Source of the DNA: Actinomycetota bacterium
Lineage (GTDB): Bacteria > Actinomycetota > Acidimicrobiia > Acidimicrobiales > JACCXE01
Reading direction: 5' to 3'
DNA length: 12,316 nt
NCBI GenBank assembly: GCA_013697265.1
Contig: JACCXE010000222.1
Location: forward strand, 1 to 12,316
Part shown: positions 6,450 through 12,316 of the stretch, one piece after another
How positions within the stretch are numbered: the first letter of the stretch is position 1
How the letters are laid out: every line of letters begins with the position of its first letter
The notes under the pieces: model-generated
What the model saw: the letters and a program-made list of their open reading frames with translations, nothing else
Databases searched by the model: none
Told to the model about the DNA's origin: nothing
Translations under genes and position numbers: made by a program

Positions 6450-7453
6450 TCGTTATCGCGCCTGGGCGCGTCAACCTGATCGGCGACCACACCGACTACG
6501 TCGGTGGCCTCGCCATGCCGTGCGCGATCGACCTCGCCGTGACCTCCGAGTTCGAGCGGGCCGACGACATCGTGCTCACGTCCGACGCCACCGCGGAGCC
6601 CGCCACGTTCACGCTGCCCGTCGACGACTCGCTCGACGGCGACGCCACGATGTGGCATCGCCTCGTCCACGCGGTCGCGTCGTTGCTGCCCGACGGGCGC
6701 GGCGCGCACGGTCGGCTCACCACAACCCTGCCGATCGGATCGGGACTGTCATCGTCTGCAGCTTGCACGATCGCTCTCGCATTGACGCTCGGCTTCGACG
6801 GCAACGCTCGCAGCCTCGTTGAACTGGCCCAGGCCGCCGAGCAACAGGCCACAGGCGTGCCCTGCGGTGTGCTCGATCAGCTCGCGATAACTCACGGCGT
6901 GGCCGGGCATGCCTGCATCGTCGACGCGGGCGCAGTTACCGCCGAGCCGGTTCCCGTGCCCGAAGGGGTGTCGATCGTGGTGATCGGAAGCGGCCACAGC
7001 CGCGCGCTGACCGACACGCCGTACGCGCAACGGCGAAAGGAAGCCGAACGGGCCATGGCCGAGGTGGGCGGACTGGCGGGCGCCACCGTGGCCGACGCGT
7101 TGGCCATACCCGAGCCGGTGCTGCGCCGCCGGGCCCGTCACGTGATCAGCGAGAACCAGCGGGTGCGCGACATGGCCGCGGCTTTTGCGCACGGAGACGC
7201 CAAGCGGGCCGGCCTGCTGATGCTCGAGAGCCACGCCAGCCTGAAGAAGGACGCCGAGGTGTCCACCAAGGACCTCGACCAGTTGGTGGACGCGCTCTCG
7301 ACCCGGCGCGGCGTATTCGGGGCCCGCCTCACCGGCGCCGGCTTCGGTGGCAGCGCCGTCGCGCTCGTCGCTTCTGACACCGCGAACGCGATTGCCGAGA
7401 CGTTCGGCGGACGGGTCGTCATCCCGTCCGCCGGCGCTCGGATTCTTTCCTAG
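6446..7453 (+). CDS. galK: Galactokinase (GHMP kinase family)
   Basis: A 335-residue GHMP kinase that should phosphorylate galactose at C1 with ATP. APGRVNLIGDHTDYVGG (5-21) is the galactokinase signature with catalytic Arg8; PIGSGLSSSAA (96-106) is the ATP-binding loop; CGVLDQ (140-145) holds the catalytic base Asp144; and LTGAGFGGSAVAL near the C-terminus is GHMP motif 3. Two points are unusual. The usual GEHTDY is GDHTDY, replacing a sugar-contacting Glu with Asp14. The roughly 20-30 residues that normally precede the signature are absent, and the GTG start is fixed by its overlap with the galT stop. Partnership with galT makes galactokinase the best call; another sugar kinase of the same family is less likely. 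The stop overlaps that of the convergent gene. Confidence 0.92.
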   Translation: MIVIAPGRVNLIGDHTDYVGGLAMPCAIDLAVTSEFERADDIVLTSDATAEPATFTLPVDDSLDGDATMWHRLVHAVASLLPDGRGAHGRLTTTLPIGSGLSSSAACTIALALTLGFDGNARSLVELAQAAEQQATGVPCGVLDQLAITHGVAGHACIVDAGAVTAEPVPVPEGVSIVVIGSGHSRALTDTPYAQRRKEAERAMAEVGGLAGATVADALAIPEPVLRRRARHVISENQRVRDMAAAFAHGDAKRAGLLMLESHASLKKDAEVSTKDLDQLVDALSTRRGVFGARLTGAGFGGSAVALVASDTANAIAETFGGRVVIPSAGARILS

Positions 7454-10400
7454 GTCGCCGACAGCGGGCGGATAACCCGGATCTCGACCTTGTAGCCGTG
7501 GTCGGGCGACAGCACCAGATCGGCGTCACCGTCGCCGTCGACATCGGCCGCGGCCAGGTTGGTGCCCGTCGCCAGGTTTCCGTACGGGGTTGGGTTCGGC
7601 GTGACCAATGCGACGGGGCCGTTCTGAGTGATCTGCGCGATGAAGATCTCGCTGCTCGACCCCTTCGACACGGCGATGTCGCCCACCGTGTCAAAGTCGA
7701 AGTCGCCCGACGCGACGCGGTAGCCGTTGTCGTCGGCCGTGCCGAAGGCCATGAACTCGCGCAGCACCCGACCGGTGCCGTTCGTGATCCGGGTGTGGGG
7801 CCCACCGCCCAAGGCGGGCACGGTGACAACCTCGTCGAGCTGAGCTGCATCCGAAGCCTCGGCCACCAAGTTGCCTGCGCCCACATAGGCACCGCCCGTA
7901 TAGGCGGTGCCATAGGCCATCCAGCCGCCGATCTCGTTGAACGTCTTTCCGTCCCCGCCGAGCGTCCACACCCGGACGTGGGGGCCGCCGCCTGCACCGG
8001 CACCGGTAATGATCTCGTCCTTGCCGTCGCCGTTCACATCGCCGGTAGCAACCCATACGCCACCGGTAAAGCTCGGCGCGTACGCCATGTAGCCGGTAAA
8101 TGGCTCACTAACCGAGAGATCGTTGTTGAGGCGGAAGGCACGGACGTGCGGTCCACCGCCAGGGCCGGGCGCTGTGACGATTTCGTCGCCGTTGGTCGCG
8201 TTGCCGTCAATGTTGCCAACGGCCACGCGCACGCCGCCGGTGAACTGGGGCGAGTAGGCCATGAACCCGTCGCCAATCGGCTGGATCACGCCGTTGCCGG
8301 GGTTGATGCGATAGGGACGAATGTGCGGGCCGCCGCCGGCGTTGGGCCCAGTAACGAACTCGCTGCCGTTGAGCGGCAAACCGTCGACGTTGCCCGCGCC
8401 GACGAAGGCGCCCCCGTTGAAGTTCTCATACGCCGTGACGCCCTGGCCGAAGTTCTTGGCCTGCGTGCCCTGGGTCACGACGAAGCACGACGTGCACGTG
8501 CCGGTTTTTCCGTCGCTGTTCGTAACCTTCATGTCGCGCGAACCGAGGGTGGCGTTGTCAATCGTCGCGATCGTGACGTCAGCCGTGGTGGTGCTCTTGC
8601 GCACGACGTCGGTGACCGTGACGCCGCCGGCGTCCGGAATGGTCACGACCATTCCTGGAGCGAAGGAGGAGCCGGTGACGGCCAGCTTCGTGGAGTTCGT
8701 GGCCTGCGGCCCCGAGTCCGGGTTCGAAGACGTGACCGTGGGCGACGGCAGCACCACCGTGAACGCGTTGGCGAGAGTGGCCGAGCCACCGTCTTCGTTC
8801 GTGACCTTCAAGTCCCAAACGCCAGGAGCCGCGTCGGTCAGGTCGAGCGTGCCCGAAATCTTGGTGGCGCTCTCGCGGTTCGTGAGCGTCATGGTGACAT
8901 TGTTCTGCCCGGTGCGTGCGAGCGTGACGGTGGGGTTGGGCCCGAAGTTCGTTCCGGCGATGTTGCTGATGGCGACGGGCCCACCACCGTTGCCGCTGTT
9001 GGGTGTAATCGACGAAACCGTCGGCGGCGTGGCCACCGTGAAGCAGCCGTTGCACGTGGCCGAGTTGGCGCCCTGGGTCACCGTGACGTTGCGACTCGAT
9101 TGCGGCGCATCGCTGGCCACGACGACGGGGACGGAGATGCGCGAGGCCGAGTCGACCGTGGCCGTGCCGAAGGTGACTCCGGTGCCGGGCGTGGCCGAAA
9201 CCATGGGCGCGGGCGACGCCGCGAATCCGGATCCGCTGATCTGGACGGTGCCGTTGAAACCGCGGGGTCCGCCCGCCGGCGTCAGGCCCTGGACGCTGAA
9301 GCCGGTGGAAACCGTGAAGGCATTCGTTTTCGTGGCCGCGGTGCCTCCGTTGAAGGTGACCGCCATGTCCCGGGCGCCAGTAGGCGTGGCCGCTCCGGAA
9401 GACACGCTCAGCGTCAGCTGCGTGGCCGAGTCGCGCGTGGCCTGAATGTCGATCTTCTTCGTGGCGTCCGTCTCGTTCGGCGTCACTGTGACCACCGGCA
9501 GCGAACCGAAGTTCGTACCGGTCACGATCAGGCGCACGTTGCTGGCGCCTTGCCCCACGGTGTTGGGCGACACCGCGCTGATCGTCGGGTTCGCAGGGGC
9601 GGGGAGATCGCAGTTCGCACAAATTGCGTCGGTGTTCGTCGACGCCTGATCGTCGGCGTTGCGCAACACAAGGGTGCGGGGCCCGGTGCCGGGCGTCGTG
9701 CTGGTGAGCCGGATCGTCGCCGACTTCGCGTTGCTGATCACGGTCTTGGCGCTTTGCGTGATGGCCGAGCCGGACACAAGCGCAGTCATGCCTTGCGCGA
9801 AGCCGTCGCCGGTAAGTGTGAACTGCACATCAGTTTGATTGGAGTTGATGCGCGTGGGCGAAATCGAAGCGAGCAATGGCTGGCTGCCCGTGATCTGCAA
9901 ACCGGTGGTCACGCCGTCGCCGAAACTGGCGGTGACACCGTCGGGCGCAGCAACGGTGACCTTCCAGCGGCCCGGGGCACGATTGAGCGCGCCGACGGTG
10001 GCCGTGATGCTGCCCATGTTGCCGTTTGCCGCGGTGCCCGGCGTAACACTCACGTTGGTGCCGTTGATGGAGTCGGTTTCGGTTCCGTCGAAGCCGTAGT
10101 TCTTACGCTCGATCTTCACCGACGAACCGGTTTTGAAGCCGCGACCGGTGACGGTGAAGGTGCCGGTCGTTCCCTTGTTTGACAGCGGCCCGGTGACGGT
10201 GAGGATGTCGGGCCCGACGGTGACGCACTTCGCGCAGGTCGACGAGCTGCCGAGAGCGCCCTGTGTCACGGTGACGTCGCGCCCGGTGTTCGGCGCGTCA
10301 ATCGCGACGTTCACCGTGACGTCGATCTCGGTAGTGCTCACCGTGGTCGGCGAACCGACGAGCGTGATACCGGTGGCCGGGGTGAACGCGACGGAAGCTG

Positions 10401-10602
10401 AGCCCGAGGTGAAGTCGCCGTTCAACTTCAGCAGCTGGTTGTTGACGCCGGGGACGATGCGATCAGGCGTGACGCTGGTGATCGTGGGGCCCAGCAATGC
10501 CGCGTCGGCGGGGCGCACGTTGCCGGCAAGTGAACCGACCAACAGCGCGACGGCAACGATGGCGGCGCGCGTAAAAACAGGACCGTTACTGCGACGACTC
10601 AT
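7450..10602 (-). CDS. Large secreted protein with TIG/IPT-like modules and FG-GAP/VCBS-like repeats
   Basis: A 1050-residue extracellular protein of unknown role. Residues 1-34 form a Sec signal peptide: basic start, hydrophobic AAIVAVALLVGSLAG, and Ala-Asp-Ala before the likely cleavage after 34. Seven immunoglobulin-like TIG/IPT modules follow (about 38-130, 131-237, 241-334, 336-432, 434-524, 526-617, 620-711), each with a [TSIAN]G-x-x-F-like turn. Modules 1, 3, 5 and 7 end in a CxxC pair. The C-terminal third (718-1050) holds FG-GAP/VCBS-type blades with GGGPH in four of them and Ca-binding-like loops such as DVNGDGKDE (855-863) and DVDGDGDAD (1020-1028), likely a beta-propeller. There is no C-terminal LPXTG-like signal or membrane anchor, so it may be released or bound non-covalently. 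Adhesion or glycan binding is conceivable but not shown. It is the last gene of its strand block. Confidence 0.9.
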   Translation of the reverse strand: MSRRSNGPVFTRAAIVAVALLVGSLAGNVRPADAALLGPTITSVTPDRIVPGVNNQLLKLNGDFTSGSASVAFTPATGITLVGSPTTVSTTEIDVTVNVAIDAPNTGRDVTVTQGALGSSSTCAKCVTVGPDILTVTGPLSNKGTTGTFTVTGRGFKTGSSVKIERKNYGFDGTETDSINGTNVSVTPGTAANGNMGSITATVGALNRAPGRWKVTVAAPDGVTASFGDGVTTGLQITGSQPLLASISPTRINSNQTDVQFTLTGDGFAQGMTALVSGSAITQSAKTVISNAKSATIRLTSTTPGTGPRTLVLRNADDQASTNTDAICANCDLPAPANPTISAVSPNTVGQGASNVRLIVTGTNFGSLPVVTVTPNETDATKKIDIQATRDSATQLTLSVSSGAATPTGARDMAVTFNGGTAATKTNAFTVSTGFSVQGLTPAGGPRGFNGTVQISGSGFAASPAPMVSATPGTGVTFGTATVDSASRISVPVVVASDAPQSSRNVTVTQGANSATCNGCFTVATPPTVSSITPNSGNGGGPVAISNIAGTNFGPNPTVTLARTGQNNVTMTLTNRESATKISGTLDLTDAAPGVWDLKVTNEDGGSATLANAFTVVLPSPTVTSSNPDSGPQATNSTKLAVTGSSFAPGMVVTIPDAGGVTVTDVVRKSTTTADVTIATIDNATLGSRDMKVTNSDGKTGTCTSCFVVTQGTQAKNFGQGVTAYENFNGGAFVGAGNVDGLPLNGSEFVTGPNAGGGPHIRPYRINPGNGVIQPIGDGFMAYSPQFTGGVRVAVGNIDGNATNGDEIVTAPGPGGGPHVRAFRLNNDLSVSEPFTGYMAYAPSFTGGVWVATGDVNGDGKDEIITGAGAGGGPHVRVWTLGGDGKTFNEIGGWMAYGTAYTGGAYVGAGNLVAEASDAAQLDEVVTVPALGGGPHTRITNGTGRVLREFMAFGTADDNGYRVASGDFDFDTVGDIAVSKGSSSEIFIAQITQNGPVALVTPNPTPYGNLATGTNLAAADVDGDGDADLVLSPDHGYKVEIRVIRPLSAT
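7453..8451 (-). repeat. FG-GAP/VCBS-like repeat region (putative beta-propeller)
   Basis: Four clear repeats carry GGGPH followed by an aromatic- and glycine-rich segment (MAYSPQFTGG, MAYAPSFTGG, MAYGTAYTGG). The GGGPH copies lie at about residues 756-760, 815-819, 871-875 and 932-936, a period of 56-61 residues. Two more degenerate blades (about 950-990 and 1008-1050) follow; the last has a full DxDxDG calcium loop. Confidence 0.8.
8470..10491 (-). repeat. Array of seven TIG/IPT-like modules
   Basis: Residues 38-711 consist of seven modules of about 90-105 residues. Modules 1 and 5 share VTVTQG and CxxC; modules 2 and 6 share an APGxW motif; modules 4 and 6 both end NAFTV. The resemblance at a distance of four modules suggests duplication of a multi-module block. 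Confidence 0.75.
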
Positions 10603-10608
10603 GCCCTG

Positions 10609-10614
10609 ACGTTA
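10609..10614 (-). promoter_or_regulatory. Candidate -10 element for the secreted TIG protein gene
   Basis: On the minus strand TAACGT lies 6 nt before the ATG at 10602, the same spacing as before the LLM gene, consistent with a leaderless mRNA. The 71-bp gap to the upstream gene gives room for a promoter, so the gene need not depend on readthrough from the deformylase cluster. Confidence 0.4.
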
Positions 10615-10673
10615 CCGGTCGGCGGCCTTCCAGTTCGGACCCCCGGCGCCAGAACGGCCTACCGCGCCGCGTT

Positions 10674-11279
10674 TTACAGCCGGTCGAGTAGACGTCGCTT
10701 TTTGTCGTCGAACTCGGCCTGCGAAATTACGCCCCGTTGGCGTAGTTCGTCCAGCTTTTCGATCTGTTCGGGGATGGAATCGGCCGCGTTCGCGGGACGC
10801 GGCGTGGTCGCGCCCTCGATCGCCTGATGGATCGTGTTCTGCATCGCGAACGGGTCGGCCACGTTCGAGAACGTCTGCTGGCCGCGTTCGCCCGCCGACT
10901 CGATCATCAAGTCCCCGGCGTGGATCACTCGCTCGAACAAGGACTGGTGGCAGGCCAGGTCGTTGATGCGCTCGAGCGGGATTTCCCGCGTCTGCCGACT
11001 TAGGATGCCGCTGCGGGTAACCAGGCGATCGGTGGTCAACACGAAGTCGGTAGTCCGCCACTTGACATAGACGAACGCGAGATTGAGCACCGCGAACAGG
11101 ATCAGCGCGATGCCGACGCCATTTACAAACGTGTTGTCGTCGAACTGCGACGCTCCCGCTACCGCGATCACGATCGCCAACACGAGGCGCACCGAGACCC
11201 CGCTGAACACCCACCAGTGCGGGTGGGTGTCGATGAGCAACTCTTCGCCGTGGTTCAGCATCTTTTCGGGAAACGCCAT
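10674..11279 (-). CDS. Membrane protein with bacterial PH-like domain and C-terminal SHOCT domain
   Basis: A 201-residue protein. After a short N-terminal stretch (GEELLIDTHPHW) there are two hydrophobic segments at about 23-43 and 52-72, probably membrane helices. A bacterial PH (YdbS/bPH2-like) domain covers about 73-150: TTDFVLTTDRLVTRSGILSR, then REIPLERINDL, then GDLMIESAG. A Pro/Ala linker precedes a SHOCT motif (about 171-201: IEKLDELRQRGVISQAEFDDKK), a short helical hairpin common at the C-terminus of oligomerising proteins. The biochemical role is unknown. The PH and SHOCT domains should face the cytoplasm if the two helices form a hairpin. It lies 16 bp after the deformylase stop, but a -10-like hexamer in that gap suggests its own promoter. 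No good Shine-Dalgarno sequence precedes the ATG. Confidence 0.88.
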   Translation of the reverse strand: MAFPEKMLNHGEELLIDTHPHWWVFSGVSVRLVLAIVIAVAGASQFDDNTFVNGVGIALILFAVLNLAFVYVKWRTTDFVLTTDRLVTRSGILSRQTREIPLERINDLACHQSLFERVIHAGDLMIESAGERGQQTFSNVADPFAMQNTIHQAIEGATTPRPANAADSIPEQIEKLDELRQRGVISQAEFDDKKRRLLDRL

Positions 11280-11286
11280 GAGCCGA

Positions 11287-11292
11287 ACGGTA
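11287..11292 (-). promoter_or_regulatory. Candidate -10 element for the PH/SHOCT gene
   Basis: On the minus strand TACCGT lies 7 nt before the ATG at 11279 and just after the deformylase stop. It fits TANNNT with leaderless spacing; no -35 is evident. Confidence 0.35.
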
Positions 11293-11295
11293 CGA

Positions 11296-11796
11296 CTACT
11301 TGTAGACCTTGCGGCGGAACACCGCTTCCCGGCCGCGCACGCGGTCCAGGAAAAGCAGTCCGTCGAGATGATCGACTTCGTGCTGCACGGCGCGCGCCTC
11401 GAACGCGATGAACCCGTCGCGAGCCTCCTCGCCGTGTTCGTTTTGCCACGCCAGCGTCAGCGACGTTGCTCGCGTGACGTCGCCGGTGAAGTCGGGCACA
11501 CTCATGCAGCCCTCGCGTGCCACGTCGACATCGCCGCGCGCTTCGATAACCGGATTGACCAGCACAAGCTCGCCATGGTTCGACGGCGCTTTCTTATGAC
11601 CGCTCAGATCGATCACCGCGACGCGTTTGCTCACGCCGATCTGCGGCGCGGCGAGACCGACGCATCCGGGCGACGCCCGCATGGTGTCGAGGAGGTCGGT
11701 CACCAGCGACACCAATCTTTCGTCGAACACGTCGACGGCCGGGGTGGGCGCCGCCAGCGCCGGATGCGGCAGGCCAACTACGGCTCGTACGGGCAC
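11296..11796 (-). CDS. def: Peptide deformylase
   Basis: A 166-residue metalloenzyme that removes the formyl group from the N-terminal methionine of new proteins. The three family motifs are present. Motif 1 reads CVGLAAPQ (45-52), with Cys45 in place of the usual first Gly. Motif 2 is EGCMS (95-99) with metal ligand Cys97. Motif 3 is QHEVDHLDG (138-146) with ligands His139 and His143 and catalytic Glu140. The length is normal. It starts with GTG only 6 bp after the stop of the ACT-domain gene, so the two are likely cotranscribed. No methionyl-tRNA formyltransferase gene lies in the window, so this copy may be the housekeeping or an accessory deformylase. Confidence 0.95.
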   Translation of the reverse strand: MPVRAVVGLPHPALAAPTPAVDVFDERLVSLVTDLLDTMRASPGCVGLAAPQIGVSKRVAVIDLSGHKKAPSNHGELVLVNPVIEARGDVDVAREGCMSVPDFTGDVTRATSLTLAWQNEHGEEARDGFIAFEARAVQHEVDHLDGLLFLDRVRGREAVFRRKVYK

Positions 11797-11802
11797 GGAC
11801 GC

Positions 11803-12316
11803 TTAGAGAATGTCGGCTTCGGAAAGGTATGCGCTGCAGGTGACGCCGAGCGTGGCGCACACCGCGTCGAGTTGGTCGGAGAAGTCGTCGCCGTCTACTG
11901 ACGGCGGCAGCGTGACGTCGAGAATCATCACGTAGGCAGGCCCGCCCTCGCCGGGCACGACCCGCGTGTTCAAGTCGACGACGTTCACATTCATCGCGGC
12001 GAGCGCCGCGGCAACGCCGTGCACGATGCCGGGATGGTCGGCTCCGTGCACGCTGACGGTCCACAGTTCGCCACCGTCAGGCACCGCAACCGCGGCGTCG
12101 ATCGCGCGCACCAACGTGACGAGATGCATCTCGGTGGCCACGGGCGCCAGCGCGGTGTCCAACATCGCTGCGTCGAGTTCGGACGGACCGCTAACCACGA
12201 GCATCATGCTGAAGTGCCCGCCGAGGATCGCCATTGCGGTGTCTTCGATGTTGCACTGACGTTGCACGAGCACGTCGGTCACCGCGGCCACAATGCCGGG
12301 GCGATCGGCGCCGATC
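11803..12316 (-). CDS. Two-ACT-domain protein (GcvR-like), N-terminus cut by window end
   Basis: The visible 170 residues contain two ACT domains, small ligand-binding modules that usually sense amino acids. The reading frame continues past the GTG at 12291 to the window edge, and those extra codons (Gly-Ala-Asp-Arg-Pro-Gly-Ile-Val) complete the classic start of the first ACT domain; the true start is outside. The second domain begins VSVHGADHPGIVHGVAAAL and ends near VMILDVTLPP, followed by a short helical tail. The tandem arrangement resembles GcvR, the glycine-cleavage regulator of E. coli, and similar stand-alone ACT proteins; there is no DNA-binding or catalytic domain in view. The ligand and partner are unknown. 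It lies directly upstream of the deformylase gene. Confidence 0.82.
   Translation of the reverse strand, partial: IGADRPGIVAAVTDVLVQRQCNIEDTAMAILGGHFSMMLVVSGPSELDAAMLDTALAPVATEMHLVTLVRAIDAAVAVPDGGELWTVSVHGADHPGIVHGVAAALAAMNVNVVDLNTRVVPGEGGPAYVMILDVTLPPSVDGDDFSDQLDAVCATLGVTCSAYLSEADIL

Noticed and set aside
8321..9445. A second long plus-strand frame antisense to the TIG array
   Set aside because: A Val/Thr/Pro-rich mirror of the repeated module sequence with no motif and no credible start signal.
7498..10182. An 894-codon open frame on the plus strand, antisense to the TIG/FG-GAP gene
   Set aside because: It mirrors the repetitive GC-rich gene on the other strand, its translation is rich in Arg, Gly, Val and His with no recognisable domain or secretion signal, and the minus-strand protein has clear modules. 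Lack of stops is expected here.
7450..10602. The large secreted protein as a substrate of the nearby sortase
   Set aside because: Its C-terminus ends in IRVIRPLSAT with no LPXTG/LAXTG motif, hydrophobic helix or basic tail.
10612..11214. A 200-codon minus-strand frame overlapping the PH/SHOCT gene
   Set aside because: The frame at 10674-11279 on the same strand gives membrane segments, a PH domain and a SHOCT motif; this one gives an Arg-rich sequence with no domain.
11083..11901. A 272-codon plus-strand frame opposite the PH/SHOCT and deformylase genes
   Set aside because: It runs antisense across two well-supported genes and has no protein-like features.

Overview
The window is GC-rich, almost gap-free bacterial DNA whose gene content points to an actinobacterium: an F420-type LLM oxidoreductase, a Mycobacterium-like alpha-methylacyl-CoA racemase, a class E-like sortase, a PIG-L deacetylase of the mycothiol type, and many GTG starts with GTGA stop/start overlaps. 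A lineage such as Acidimicrobiia is a reasonable guess but is not proven by the sequence. No tRNA, rRNA, CRISPR array, insertion sequence or phage gene was seen, and no stretch over 300 bases lacks a gene.

Left block (1-2581, all minus strand): PIG-L deacetylase, then a histidine phosphatase, then an iron-containing alcohol dehydrogenase/maleylacetate reductase, then the first 25 codons of a likely lipoprotein that leaves the window at base 1. Two of the three junctions are 4-bp GTGA overlaps and the third is about 10 bp, so this looks like one operon. A plus-strand secreted sortase (2660-3475) diverges from it and converges on the next gene.

Middle block: an alpha-methylacyl-CoA racemase (minus) and an LLM oxidoreductase (plus) stand head to head, with only 23 bp between their likely start codons. 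Two -10-like hexamers in that gap overlap each other. The LLM gene runs without a gap into galT and then galK (Leloir pathway: galactose phosphorylation and uridylyl transfer; no galE is in the window). The galK stop overlaps, in the opposite direction, the stop of the next gene.

Right block (7450-12316, all minus): a two-ACT-domain protein (cut by the window end), peptide deformylase, a small membrane PH/SHOCT protein, and a 1050-residue secreted protein with seven TIG/IPT-like modules followed by FG-GAP/VCBS-like repeats. The TIG array carries a CxxC pair at the end of every second module, the most unusual protein feature seen here.

A recurring pattern at transcription-leading starts is a TANNNT hexamer 6-9 nt before the start codon with no clear Shine-Dalgarno sequence, as expected for leaderless mRNAs. 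Most genes are ordinary; I found no clear evidence for a wholly new defence or mobile system.
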